DNA of 64,000 nucleotides from Zea mays (lineage: Eukaryota; Streptophyta; Magnoliopsida; Poales; Poaceae). This document shows positions 41,707 to 54,700 of the stretch, in pieces. Numbering within the stretch: the first letter of the stretch is position 1; each line of letters opens with the position of its first letter. Location of the stretch: positions 76,628,683-76,692,682 of the forward strand of contig NC_050096.1 of NCBI RefSeq assembly GCF_902167145.1, written 5' to 3'. The position numbers and the translations under genes were made by a program. The notes beneath the pieces are model-generated. The model was given only the letters and a program-made list of their open reading frames with translations, did no database searches and was not told where the DNA came from.

Positions 41707-41840
41707 TGTTAGAGTACCCGTTTAGGGTTTTGGGGTTAGACTCTTGTAATTACTGTTATACTCCGGTGTAATGGGTCAGGCCCAACAACCTTGTCTATTA
41801 ATATATCTGCCAACCGTGAGTTAGGGTTATCTATTATCCA
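41707..41840 (+). repeat. Short LTR (134 bp) of Copia element A
   Basis: TGTTAGAGTACCCG...TATTATCCA is followed by ACTTGGTATC, the start of a Copia initiator-Met PBS. The remaining PBS-type bases (GTATTAGAGCCAG) appear only at 44684, after the solo LTR insertion. The internal region resumes there. No 3' LTR was found in the window. Confidence 0.6.
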
Positions 41841-41850
41841 ACTTGGTATC

Positions 41851-44683
41851 TGTCAGGTATCATAAGTATGGTACCTAGATTGTGCCCCTAAACATATCTA
41901 ACAATCATAAAACACGTTCCCTGAGGTCAAATAGGGTTGAATCACGATTTGGCCGAGGCCCCTCTCAACGGTCGCTCAAAACCACGCCTCGCCCGAGCCC
42001 ATCCTCGGACGAAGGCTACACCCGTGAGAAATCCTCGACTCACCCGAGGCCCCCTTCTCACGGAACGACAATCTCCGTCTCGCTCGAGCTCATCTCGAAC
42101 GGAGGACAGCGCCGAGTCTAGCCTCAGCCAAAGGCCACGGAAACCATGGAGACGTGGGCATTAAATGCGACGATTTAGCTATCACTCCATGTGACACTGC
42201 AGTCAAATAGAGGACGATGGGACCGCCGTCCCATATACTTTCGCCAAATACGATGTTGCACGTCCGCGAATAACGAACATTGCTCCCTCACTCTGGCCAC
42301 TATTCTCAAACGAGTCTGTATGGGACATGCACGCGTATGGGCACAACCTCACCCTCGGGAGAGAACTCCGCCTCACCCGAAGACGGCTTCAATCTCGGGA
42401 GAAGACTCTGCCTCACCCGATCTCGCCCTCGGCCAACTTCCCTAGCAGCAGCCACCAACTCCTCGCGAATCCCGCAGGAGGCCACTCCGGCGACGGTTCT
42501 AACCACTCCCTACACGATTGCATGCCCCAGCGTAGGTTTGACCATGGCCTCGGGAGGAACCTCCACCTCACCCGAGCATGGCCTCGACCTAGATAACATC
42601 GACGAAAGGACGCCCGACGCCACCAACCCCTCCGCAGAGACAACTGACAACGGAATGGCTATAGAAACTACGGGGTTGGTGACAAGTCTGCTTTACGCCA
42701 TACGAGACGAATTACCATGTGCTTTCCACCATACTTATCACTATTCCAACAACTACGACTCGGACAACACATCCACAAGATAGGCTCAGGCACGCATCGA
42801 AGCCCCCGATCCTGGCCTCGGCTCTCTGCTCGGTCAAGATGCGAGATACAGGGGTCGGACGTGCTCCCCTGATCCAAGACAACCGCAAGGACAAAGGCCA
42901 TTCATGTGGCCATGCTGCTACATTAGCTCTGACTCGCCTCCTCTCCCCTTTACGAGAAACCTTGGCGCTCCTGGGATCCCTCCTTGAGGCTATAAAAGGT
43001 GGAGTCTAGGGCTTCCAAAAGGCAGGAGAACACTTCACAAGTTTTCGCCTTCCACAACTCATATTGGCACTTGCCTCAATCATATTCAGATACTTAGGAT
43101 TCACTCCCTCTCTTGACTTGCTTGTACCCCCTACTACAAGCACTTAGGTGCAAGATAATATAAGTCTCATCCCCCCTCTACTGGTGAAAGGGAAATGTGC
43201 CCTTGGGCCATTTCTAAGTGTTTTGGTGATTAAGTTCCTGACACATCACTTTGATCTAACATACAATTGTGAGTATGATCTCAGAGTCAAAGAAGAAGCA
43301 TATTGAGAATTGTAAAGATAATTTGCAAATTATACAACCATGGAGAAACAAAGGTATGATTCTAGCACTTAGTAAATTGTTTTTGGCACTAACTATGTTC
43401 TACTAAGTGTTAGGGAACTTTTCAAATCGAGAGAAATTCAAATGGAGAAGTTTGGGTAAGCCTAACCAAACTTGCACCATCCTGCGGTGCACCGGACTGT
43501 CCGTTATGCACGGGACAGTGTCCGGTGCTAGGCTGGCGCACCCGGTGAACATGACGCTCTTAGGAAAAATTAAGAGTGCCATGGCTATAATTCATCGGAC
43601 TGTCCGGTGTGCCAGCCGCTCGCGCAGCCAACGGTCGGGCGCGATCAGCGGGCGCCACATGTGCCTAGCCAACGGTTACCAGGTCGCACTGGACTATCCG
43701 GTGTGCCATGGGATTAGAGAGGCAAAGGTCAGCTTCGCCAAACAAGGAAGGGAATCACACACTGTTCACTGTCCGATGGTGCACCGGACTGTCCGGTGCG
43801 ACCATGGATAGAAAGCTCTCAGGGCCTTCCTAATGAAGGAGCAATGACTCCTTTTGCCCTTGGGGGATATATAAGAGGCCCCTAGGCACCTCCATCAATA
43901 CACCAAGCATCCTTTGAACATCCTAAGACACTGAGGCACTGCGATCACGCTAGAGCTTCGACGGTTTGAGATTCGAGCAAGTCTTTAAGTTGTAATTCTA
44001 CTGTGTTGTTTCTTGTGCCTCTCTCTCTCTCGACTTGTGAGCGTGTGTTGCTGTGATTTTTTGTCTCTTGTGTGTGTTTCTACTCTCCCTTACTCTTGAG
44101 TTCATTTGAGATCAAATTGTGTAAGGCATGAGAGACTCGGAATTATGGAGATTCCTCACAATGGGATAAACTGAGATAAGAAAGAAAATCATGGTATTCA
44201 AGTTGATCTTTGGATCACTTGAAAGGGGTTGAGTGCAACCCTCGTCCATTGTGACACCACAACGTGGAGTAGGCAAGCCTTTTACGCTTGACCGAACCAC
44301 GGGATAAAAATCGTCATGTCATCTATCTATTTCACTTTACTGCGATTCTATTCTTACTAGTGGTTCACTTCACTTCATAATTGGTCTAAGTTTAATACTC
44401 ACCTTATGAGAGCAATTAAGTGAAGAAGTTCACTCCTCTCATACTCTTCATTCGGACTTGGCCTTTTTGATTTCACTAATCCAATATTAGTCCAAGTTTG
44501 TTTTGTTGAGCTATTTTTTTACAAGATCACCTATTCACCCCCTCTAGGTGCTCTCGGTTGGAAGTAGGGCATTCTATTGCCTCAACTAGGATAAAACTTG
44601 TGTCTTCTTGCATCACCAATCTGGACTAGGGCACACAACACTAATTCACTAGTTGGCTAGGACCCTCGGTCAAAACATCGACA
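41851..44683 (+). mobile_element. Solo LTR (Ty3-like) inserted in the PBS of Copia A
   Basis: It runs TGTCAGGTATC to AACATCGACA, with TSD GTATC (41846-41850) and GTATT (44684-44688), 4 of 5 matching. GC-rich CTCGCCCGAGCC words and the TATA box CTATAAAAGG (about 42989-42998) are LTR-like. Without the LTR nested at 43185-44556 its length is about 1.46 kb. No internal region is present, so it is probably a recombination-derived solo LTR. Confidence 0.7.
43185..44556 (+). mobile_element. Sirevirus-like solo LTR nested in the solo LTR
   Basis: It starts TGAAAGGGAAATGTGCCC and ends near CACCCCCTCTAGGTGCTCTCG (CA changed to CG). Flanks ACTGG and GTTGG make a weak 3/5 duplication. It contains CACCGGACTGTCCGG-type motifs at about 43487, 43595 and 43780, and GATATATAAGAGG as TATA box (about 43866-43876). 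Confidence 0.65.
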
Positions 44684-45477
44684 GTATTAGAGCCAGATTT
44701 CTCTCTCCCATTCCTCCCACCCCACAGACGTCTGGCTCCCACCCTACCTGCGCAGTCACCACCCCTCCTCTATGCGTGGACGACCGGGCTCGCCGTCGCT
44801 CTGTGAGTGGACGTCCTTGTTTGCCATCGCGACCTCGTCCGGATCCACCCCTGGATCCTGGCGCCGCCATGGCGCTTCCCTAGCGTGGCCCCGACCCGCG
44901 CCCACCAGCGCGACCCCGACCACGCGCTCCCCGATGTCGCTTTGCCCCCTAAAGGTTCAGTGCCGCCAGCGTGACTCGTCGCACCCCTCCTGCTGCCCCT
45001 GCTACGCATGGCTCCTCCCCGCCTTGCCTGCACCGGTGGTCGGCACCCTAGCGCTCACGCCTCTCCCTGCTCGGTTTTGGCGACACCGTGTCCAGTGCTC
45101 CTTTACTCCCTCCTCCAGCCTCCGTGTCCAATGCTCCTCCGCTCCCTCCTCCGGCCTCTTCTAATCCGCGGGCTCCCTGTATATTCGTGCCCTAGTGCAC
45201 GCTTGCCAGCGCCTAGCCTTTTCTCCGTAGTCGTGCGTACCCTAGGAGCACCGACCACCTCTCCTCGAGCCTCCTACCCGCCGCAGACAAGTTGCCCCCT
45301 ACGCCGCTCCCTCCATGGCGTCCCCCACCTCCTACTACTCCGGCGTTGCCTCGCTCGGCCCACCCATTGCTGGTCGTAGACCCCTTGTCGGCATCTTTCT
45401 ACGGAGTCCAACCATCCTATGCCTCTCTAATTTTGCCTCGAGAGACTCCTACCGCTGTAGTGGCTCTCGTCCCAGGC
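44684..45477 (+). other. 5' internal region of Copia A (no recognisable gag)
   Basis: Begins with PBS-type AGAGCCAG. The stretch is C- and T-rich with frames on the plus strand, but no CCHC knuckle or gag domain is recognised. Gag appears lost or replaced. Confidence 0.5.
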
Positions 45478-45675
45478 CCCGTGTCTGTGCGCGTCCTCCT
45501 CCACGATGGCCATCTTGTCCAGGGCACCTTCGTGGCCTTTGATCGGGTCATGAACCCTATTCTTCGTGACTGCATTGAGATCCACCATCAGTCAGGCCGT
45601 CACGTGCCTAGACCACTCGTCTTTCCTTGTACCATGCTTGCCTCTCTAGCGATCAAAACCTTTTTGGCTCCCCCC
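45478..45675 (+). pseudogene. Sm-domain-like stretch in Copia A
   Basis: The frame here reads VRVLLHDGHLVQGTF then VAFDRVMNPILRDCIEI. This is close to the Sm1 motif of the spliceosomal SmB family (MRV..QDGRQLVGKFMAFDR then MNLVLGDCEEF), followed by a weaker LG(L)V..G-like Sm2 region and APPS. Sm proteins form the ring on U snRNAs. It is in frame with the protease downstream (NSGAF at about 45771). A captured SmB gene piece is the simplest reading, but chance resemblance within C/T-rich sequence cannot be excluded without a search. Confidence 0.45.
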
Positions 45676-45753
45676 TCCCAGTGGATCTGTCGGAGCACCT
45701 CCCTTGGCCCTCTCCGCACACACGGTGCCTTCGCCACCCTTCCCTGTCTGACC

Positions 45754-47070
45754 GATTGGGTGGTCAACTCTGGAGCCTTCTTCCACACTACTCCTACTAC
45801 TAGCTCGTTATCTCACCCCCACTCTCCACACCCTCCCATCCTCGCTCTATTATTGTGGGCAACGATTCCACCTTCTCGATCACTTCAGTAGGTGCATCGG
45901 TTCTTCTAGGACCATTCTACCTCAACGACGTCCTTGTTGCTCTCGGTTTGACTAATCCCCTTCTCACTGTTCATCGCTTCACTAGTGACAACCACTGTTC
46001 TATGAAGTTTGATCCCTGGAGGCTCACCATACGACCCCTCTACTCTATTCACTTGCCCTCATCTTCTCCCACGGGTGTATCCTCCACCCATGCTCTTACT
46101 TCCACCACCACCTCCACCATCTGGCATCGCCGCCTTGGCCACATTGGACCTGACATGATGTCACAGCTCTCCACCCACTCAAATATCTCATGTAGCAGCC
46201 AGGGCTGCTCTGAGCGCCTCTGTCATGCCTGCCAACTAGACCGTAATTGTCGTCTTCCATTCTCCACTTCCACGTCCAGGGCTACTCAGGCCTTTTATCT
46301 TGTCAATTGTGACCTATGGACCTCTCCTTTCCTCAGTCTTTCTGGTTACAAATACTACCTCGTCATTCTGAATGACTTCTCTCATTTTCTCTAGACTTCC
46401 CCACTTCGCCTTAAGTCTGACACCTTTCCCACCCTTACCCACGTATTTGCCTGGGTCTCCACCTAGTTCCATCGACTGGTTTGTGCCCTCTAGTGTGACA
46501 ATGGCCGAGAGTTCTACAACAACGCCTCTCGCTCCTTCTTCCTCACCCACGACGTCTAGTTGCGTCTCTCGTGCACCTACACCTCTCACTAGAACGGCCG
46601 GGCCGAACGCATTAGTTGTGTCACCACCAACATGATCCGCTTCCTCCTCTTTTAGGCATCTCTCCCTACTAGCTACTGGGCAGAGGACCTAAACACCACC
46701 ACACATCTCCTCAACCGCCTTCCCTCGAAGGCGGTGAGCCATCCCACTCCCCACTATGCCCTATATGGCACAACCCCCTCCTACGATCACCTTCACGTGT
46801 TCGATTGTGCCTACTATCCCAACACTTCTTCCACTGCTCCCCATAAGCTAGCACCCCGCTCCACTCGTTGCCCCTTCCTCGGTTACTCCCCTGACCACAA
46901 GGGGTATCATTGTCTTGACCTCGTCTCCCACCATATCCTCATCTCTCGTCATGCTGTTTTCGACGAAGTCGTGTTTCCCCTTGTTGGCTCCTCCTCACCC
47001 ACTGATCTCGACTCTCTCCTTGAGTCCGACTCGATTCCTCCTCCACCCCGATCGCTCACGCCACCGCGCG
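45754..47070 (+). pseudogene. pol: Copia A protease-integrase region (decayed)
   Basis: Protease-like DWVVNSGAFFHTTPT at about 45754-45800. After a frameshift near 45850, the pre-integrase WHRRLGHIGPD...CHACQL lies at about 46120-46240. Integrase begins VNCDLWTSPFLSLSGYKYYLVILND, with a TAG at 46392. The downstream integrase C-terminal region (TPHYALYGTTPSY, CPFLGYSPDHKGY, SRHAVFDEVVFP) lies at about 46740-46985. No RT is reached: the reading is cut at 47071 by another LTR start. Many stops make it non-functional. Confidence 0.75.
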
Positions 47071-50000
47071 TGTAACACCCCTGGTGTTACTGTCACTAAA
47101 ACTTGAGCATCACATCATGAGCATTGGCATATCATGTGTTTGTTACACCTAGAGTGCATTCACTAGGTAAAAATTTCAAATAAGTTGTACTGATATGACT
47201 TGATGTGTGGTTAACCCTAGGGTAAAGTGCTTAACCCTATATCAGGGCCTATGGATATAAGTGAAGCCCAAATATGTGAAAACCTCAAAAGACATGAGAC
47301 ATGATCATAAGATATCATCTTTGATAGACTTTAGTGACACCAAAACCCTAAAGTACTAAAAACCCTGAAAAGGCCCCTGGAAAACCCTAAACTGGAACCC
47401 TAGGGGGCTAAGTGCATATTTTGTGCACTTTTGTACCCAAGAGAAAATACCAAAGTATTATAACACCACAAACTATGTGTTTCTCACATTTGAGGATTTG
47501 CAAGTCAAATTGTGGGATTTGGACTTATTTGCAAAAAGGACACCCCATACATCCATATGCCTAAGTCTGAAATTCAGTGCATAGGGTCAACTTTCGAACC
47601 CTATATCTATCAATTCATAAGGAATTTGCCCTAGGTCAATACATCAAGATTATAGAGCTACTATAGGAGCATAACTTTGCTTAAGTGATTAAACCTTGGT
47701 GTCATGCAAAATTTGGAGATAAATAGACCTAAGTCTGGCTGTCAGTCAACTCAGAGTCTAAACTTTTACTGATAGGGACTTGGGATGCACTTTGGGAGTT
47801 CTTTTGAAGATAATCCAGTGAGTATTTGAGTATGGTTACTATAGCAAAATTGTAGCTGGATTATAGGGCTAGAACTTTGGTACAAGTGGATTAACAAGTT
47901 TTCACATAAATATTGGAGATCTAGGCGCTTCCTTTCACTCTGTCATGCGCTTTGAACAAGGATTCCAATGGTACAGCAACTGAAGAAGATCCCAGGTGCA
48001 GTGCACCTTGCCGCGGTGACCCCTGCGCCTGGATTCGCGCCGCCGAGGTGATTTGTGCTCTCTGGTGCCCGGATAACACTTCAGGGTAAAAAGATCTTCG
48101 CCACGGATGAGACTCGGGGCTGGCCGTCGTACCCCCTTGCCTTACAGCCGGTCCAGATAAGTTCGCCGGAGTTGGCCGCCTACCGATCGGGCGCCACGTT
48201 CCTTGAAGCTTCACCACGTCGCAGTAAGCCGCTCTAGATAGCTGGTTCGTCGCTGGTAAGCTTGCCACGGTGATAGCCACACATCTCTTGCGCCAGTGCT
48301 CTTCCCCCTCTCCGGCCGCCAGCGCGCCATGCCAAATTCAAGAGCCACCGCCCTTGGGCCCTATAAATTGAGCGTGCCATCAGCTCCGCTAGGTAGTCAA
48401 GCATCCAGCGCACCCACTCGTGTCTCGGATTGTCCACCAGAGAGCTCTAATTTGGGATTTCCCCCAAATCTGTCAAGAACACCGTGTGTGTGAGCTCGTC
48501 GTGGCCAGCTCTCCACAGGTTCGATCATGTCCTCCTCGCTCTTGTTTTAGCATTCCTGTGTGCTCTTGATGCTCATCGGCCCAACCAATTGCACTAAACC
48601 TGAGTAGATCACCGGGAACACTCTGAATTGTCCTCGGTTTGCGCCATCACCGTGGACAGAGTGATTGTGAGCTAGAACCTTGCAATTGAGTGAGGGGAAA
48701 TGGTTGTTAGGGGTAGAATTAGGTGTTGTGCAACGGAGAAGCATAGCCGTTGCGTCTTCCGGCCGATATGGGCTCGCCGGAGCCGCTGCTCTGCCGTCCA
48801 CGGTAGGGGACTTCAATTCGCGAAGGATTAGAAAGTGAAGGGCCTCGACGCAAAGTGTAAGTGACACATAGGAATAGTGGACATGACTCTTTATGGGATT
48901 TTCAAATCACCAGGGTCCCCTGTGTAAGTCTGGCAATGCGGGTGCGAGCGCGGGCGCATTCTGCCTGTAGTGGGCTGGCTCGGGCTAAATTGAGCCCATT
49001 ACTGTTTATGCTTTTCCTTTTTCTTTTTCTGCCAGACTTAAGAAATCCATAGAAAATTATAGAAAAGTGATAAAAATATGAGACCAATTTTGTTGGACTC
49101 CTAAATTTCTATAATTTTTAATAAAAATAGTTCCAAGATTTTTAGCCTAAACTAGGAATTATGTAGTATTTAAGAAGTCCTAAACCTAGTCTTTTTGAAT
49201 TTTATAAATTATTAGATAGATCCAAAAATCATAAAGCTTTTTGGGTGAACTTATTTTGGTACTTAGAACCTATGGGTAAAGTTTGATATGCTTTGGACAT
49301 AATTTCCCCCGTGCACCGTGAAGGAAAGTTGTATTCAAGATACAACTTGATACAACTTTTCTATTATTGCATTTTCATAAGCATTACATAAACATTCATG
49401 ATTATATATGGTTATATATAGAAAACGAAGAAGAAGTGACTGTTGAAGAGGAAGAGACTGTTGTTCATTTGAGGGGGGGTTTTCCCTTTATTTTCCTTAA
49501 AAATGAACAAAACATGTGGCCAGCCAACTGGGCCACTACAAGGCCCGGAGGCCGAGCGGCCGAGCCGGCTTAGGGCATTGCCTGGGCACTTCGATGCCTC
49601 CGCGAGAGACCGCAGGGAGGGAGCAGGGAGATTGCCGAGCGAACGGCTGGGCGGCGGCGGTAACCGCTGCTCCGTTCTCTCCGGCTTCCTCGTACAGAGA
49701 CCGCAGCTCGCTCCTCTCTTCTCGGTAACAGTCTCTCGCCCAATTCCTTAAGTGGAGCCCATTCCCCTGTACTCTCTCTCTGCAGGAAACACAGAGACAA
49801 AGATCTCTACAGTTCCATCCAATCCACTGTTCCGGCGAGAAATCCATCGATCTGCTCGATTCCGGGTGTCCTGGTCTCGTCCGTATCATCGGCTGTCTGT
49901 TATTCTCGATGGTGGTGGTGTGGCGCTGTTGATGCTGTGCCTTGGTGTTGCTCATTGATCCTCTGGTCCTTGTCCACCATGGCCTGGTGCTAGGGCTCCC

Positions 50001-50821
50001 TGCTGCACGGTGTTCCTCTTCTCGGGCTGGTGCCGTGGACGTGTCCCTCGGCTCCGGCAGTGGCTCTAGTATCTCCGTCAACCTCCCGCCGTGCAGGTCC
50101 GGACGTGGGCGACAGAATTGGTTTTCTGGGACAGAACCTTGTGTTCGCTGAGCTGGTCTTCCCACGTAGACAATCTACGTGCTGTGAGTTAATCGTTGCA
50201 TCTCTATATTATTGAATAATTTTGTGCAATCTGCTAGTATTATTTACTTGGGTGTGATTGCACAATTTGTGGGCGGATTTTATTGCTCGATGATGATAGC
50301 GGTGTAGTGAGATGACCTGACAGTCTGGGTTTTAGTGTATTGTTATTTTCAACAGTAACATTATTTATGCCTAGTAATTTCTTTCACTATTGTGCAAGCT
50401 GATTATTTAAGTTCATTATTGTTCCTTAATTCATGTGCACATTGTTTTGATCTTGATATTCATGCTTGATTTCTAGGCTCATAATATTTGATCTAAAACC
50501 CTGATTTGGTAAGATTGGACTATCACGTTAGTCGAGGATCTTTGATCACCCTTTAGCGTTGGAGGGCTGTTTGGTGCAGCAACCCGCTATTTTGAGAGCA
50601 ATATTTTAAGATAAACAATCATGTTTATTTGTTTAATCTGCCTTCTTCATCTACAAGCCATGTTTAATTTATAAATGGACCTGAGTAGCTATGTTTCATG
50701 TTTTCAATTTCTGGAATTGCTACTGTTCATTGCTGCTATAATTACATATGACATTTATCTGAGTTATATGCTTGTTTTATTCGGAATTAGAATATTTAAT
50801 TTATTTAAATATGTTGGAAGC
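47071..50821. mobile_element. Unresolved LTR-like block and leader before Copia E
   Basis: It starts abruptly as TGTAACACCCCTGGTGTTAC, a common Ty3-type LTR start, within Copia A. No matching end (GTGTTACA) or return of the GCGCG flank is seen. 48000-48950 and 49500-50150 are GC-richer and LTR/5'UTR-like. 50190-50820 is AT-rich and leads into Copia E gag. A perfect 8-bp hairpin (CACGTAGA-CAA-TCTACGTG) lies at 50163-50181. I could not separate its LTR, leader and deletion points. Confidence 0.4.
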
Positions 50822-51735
50822 ATGTCACTTATTTCTCTAAATCTACAACAATCCAGAAAACCAATTCGAATAGTGGCCTCCAATTCTGATGTCATTAAGC
50901 CTGAAGCGTTCGATGGCGCAAGCTTTAAGCGATAGCAGATTAAGACTCGCATGTGGCTCACTGACCTAAAATTATTTTGGGTAGTGACGTCGGCTGTTCC
51001 CCAGGCTGCATCAGATGATTCTGATGATGCAGCGAAGGCCGCCGCACTAGCGGAGAAGGCCAAGTGGGACGAAGCCAATGAGGCATGCTTGTCTCGTCTG
51101 CTGAACGTCTTGTCGAACCGCTTATTTGACATGTACTCTGGTTTTACCTCCGCTAAGGGTCTATGGACTGAACTTGAGAACGAGTTCTCTGAAGTTTACA
51201 ATGGCAATGAATCATTCACAACGGAAAACTACCTCAACTATAAAATGGCTGAGGGATGGTCTGCTATGGAGCAGCTACAGGAGATTCAACTCCTTGTTAG
51301 GGACTTGATCCAATATGGCTGCGTCCTACCAGATAGTTTTCAGGTGAATGCAATACTGGCAAAGCTCCCGCCTTCTTGGCGAGACTTTGTGACTTCACGC
51401 CGCCACATGAAGAAGCAAATGACTCTCATTGAGTTGTCAGCTGCGATAAATGTGGAAGAGCGTGCAAGGTCTAGTAACAAGCCATCCCAACAACTCCAGG
51501 CTCACGTTGTTGAGAAGGGTGGATATAGAAAATTCCAGAAGAAGAAGAAGAACTCTCCACAGAAGAATCTGAACCAACCTAAATCCAAAAAGATGAAGAA
51601 GAAAAGGAGGACTTTATCTGCTACGTTTGTGGTGTCTCCGGGTATACAGCTCGGAGGTGCAAACTTAGGAAGGGAAAAGGTCCTCCACCTCAGCGCAAAG
51701 AAGGGAACGTGGTGGTTAACTCCACCCCAGGGTAT
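50822..51735 (+). pseudogene. gag: gag of Copia E (broken, interrupted)
   Basis: From the ATG at 50822: VIKPEAFDGASFKR, a TAG at 50933-50935 where relatives have Trp, then QIKTRMWLTDLKLFW, CLSRLLNVLSNRLFD and NAILAKLPPSWRDF, typical of Copia gag. A frameshift near 51600 moves the knuckle (CYVCGVSGYTARRC, with Tyr in place of the zinc-binding His) into another frame. The solo LTR at 51736 cuts it; it resumes as protease at 55112. It cannot make a full Gag. Confidence 0.8.
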
Positions 51736-54700
51736 TGTAGCATCCCAAAAATTCAAATCTTGAAATTTTCTCAAACTCACTCTAAATTCAAAATGAATTT
51801 CAAATTTCATTTCAAAATGTTTGTTTGCGAGTTGATATCAGCAAATAAAATATAGTGGTCTATATTCTCTCCAAAATCCTCCTCAAAATATCCTACAAAT
51901 ATTTCCCCAGTGAACACCCTCAAGTTCTTTTCAGAAATATTGTCTAGATATTCCACCGATATATCTCCAAGTATTTTCCTCCTGAGAAATACCTTCAGAA
52001 TCATTTTTCAAGTCCCTACAGATATTTTCTTCATAACTTTCCTCATTCCCATATGTATACGTATGCCTCCGGTGTCATACGGTGAGCTCTACAAGCTAAT
52101 TACACTCATATAAGACAAATCCATGCTAATCTCCCACTAATCCTCTCATCCTCCCACTAATCCTCTCATCCCTCCCCCTAATCCCCCCACCATGGCTATA
52201 AATAGAGGGGCAAGGGCCTCTTCTCATCCCACCCCAAGCGATTTCATGGCAACTTCCTCCCCCCCACACCCACACGCCCACTCCCACTCCACCTCCCATA
52301 CCAGCACACACTAGCACAAGGATCGTTCGGTCGTTCTTCGATCGTTCGTCCTCCTGTCCTTAGTTTGTTCGTTCGTTCGATCGTTCGTCCGTTCGTTCGT
52401 CTAAATAATTTTTTTTCCTGTCGTTATGCTGTCAAATTCCGATCGTTCGTTCGTTCGATCATTCGATCGTTCATCGTTTGTTCATAGTTCCTATTCATTG
52501 TTCATCGTTCGTTCATCGTCACTATTCACCGTTCATCGGTCGTTCATACGACTATTCACCATTACTATTCACTGTTACTATTCATCGATCATCCGATCAC
52601 CCCAAATTTCAACTACTCATCCATCATGCTGTCCAGTCCACCTAAGACCAGCCAGACCCATATTCCAGTCATACGAACTCCAGTTACTGTGATTTTCATT
52701 CCAGTAGGGAACTTCCCATCTGGTCACCCATCCTAGATTTCTCCAAGTTGAGCACGCTTAACTTTGGGATTCTTTCAAGCCATACTTCCAAAAAGAAAGG
52801 CAAACCATGTTTGTATGGATACGTCTTCAATCCTATAAAACCTGGCCCAAGATACCACAGCCCACTCGAACCAGAATACCACAGCTTTCCAGCTATTTGG
52901 GTCCCGCCTCACTGCTGTATGATGTGACACAGTAGGTAGGAATAGTTCCACCAACATAAACCTCTGCCTAAGAAAAGCCCAAAAATAATTCCTCGCACCC
53001 CGCTCAAAAACACATTTGTATTTTTGATTTTCCAAATATCTCTAAATATTCAAATTCTAGAATAATCCAAGAATATTCATTTCCTTTTCTTTTTCTCCCT
53101 ATGATTATAAAATCCAAAACTCCTCCATCCAAACTCATATTTCAGTCATTCTTGTTTCTAAAATTATTGTCAAACTATTCCCTATCCAACCATGTCATCC
53201 CTTAAGCATGGTTCATATTCCAAAAAAACTCCCAAAATACTCTTGTCCCATATTCTGCCTATAACTCTCCTGTTCATATTAAGTCAGACGATTCATTCGT
53301 CACTATTCTCACCAATAGTAAACTTCATTGTGCTACACCACATACACCCAGCTATAAATACACCCAGCTACCCTCTCCCACTCCACACACTCAACACCCT
53401 CAGCCAAAGCAAACACCCCACCCACTCAGTTACTCCGCTCTGCCGGCTACACGCATAGTGTCGCTTCGTCTCCAGTCCACCCTCCTGGTAAGCACCTTCG
53501 CTCCATCACCAGCAGTATCTCAACACCACATGACACAGATTCTACTCAAGACTACCCATCCATATATCGCTATTCTGACCACTATACTAAATATTTGTTG
53601 GTATACTTGTTGGTTTGTATGTTTGCTTGTTCATGTTGCATAGTTATCGGAGCGTTCGTGCCGTCTCATGGAGGCCAGATCTGCAAGTCAATGCCAGGCA
53701 GTGGAGCTAGAAGCCAGTTCTGCGAGCTCCTCTTCCCCCTTTGCTGGATAAGCACGACAAGCTCACTGGATCCCTTTGATGCATAAACTACCTATGTTTT
53801 TCAACCACAACCCTCAGCCTGTTATTTTATACATGATATGATTTTGAGACAAGTTATTATGGCCGCCTAGCCGCTTGCCGCAATCAATCCCTGATATATT
53901 TGTTACAAATGATTTGAAGAGAGGTGTGAGTTTTCAAAAGAAAATGCTTTTCAAAATGTGTATGATGAAGGGTTTTCACCCTTATCACCTTTGAGTAGGG
54001 ATGATCAGGGACTCCTCGGTTTAGGGGAGGGCCTAAGGTGATGGCTCAGCTGGTTTAGGTGTGAGCAGAAGGATTGTCCCCTCACATAAGGACCGGTTTG
54101 TCATCCTTCACTACCTGTACTCATGATAAGTACAACCACTCGAGACTGTGTGGGCAGTCACTCAATCTGAACTCGTACGGTCCAACCCTAGGGTTATGAA
54201 GGCTAGGGAGCACCGGGAGGATAAGGAGGGGGAATGTTTTGTCCGGTTTGGACATGGCGGTGGCCTGACTCCTTCCGGTATAACCGTTAAGGTTAGGACG
54301 TGCGAGGAAAGAAAGAGATTCGGTATTCGGGTCTCGTGACGGTGAGATCGCAGAAACCGGACTAGTGGGTAAAGTGTACACCTCTGCGCAGAGTTTGAAA
54401 ACCTATTCGAATAGTTCGTGTCCACAGGAATGGACGAGTCTGGTATGGTATGGCAATTAACGTTTTGTTTTCAAAAAAAGGTGCGTTTGAGAAAAGTGGT
54501 TTTTAAAAGGTCCGGCGGTTGAGCCGTGAGCTATGGTGGACGGGAAGTCCAGTAGCTATTTTTGAAAATGAAAACCAGTGGGAAACTTCTAAGATACCTG
54601 GATGGTTTAGTCCAGGGGATTTCGTTCTATACTGAAAAACTTCCTGCTCCTTTTGGAGAGGATGCGCTTTGCAAAATACAAAATGTTTTTCAAAACAACC

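Noticed and set aside
49503..50165. Overlapping frames at 49503-50165 as a host gene
   Set aside because: GC-rich UTR-like sequence with frames on both strands and no domain; more likely LTR or leader sequence.
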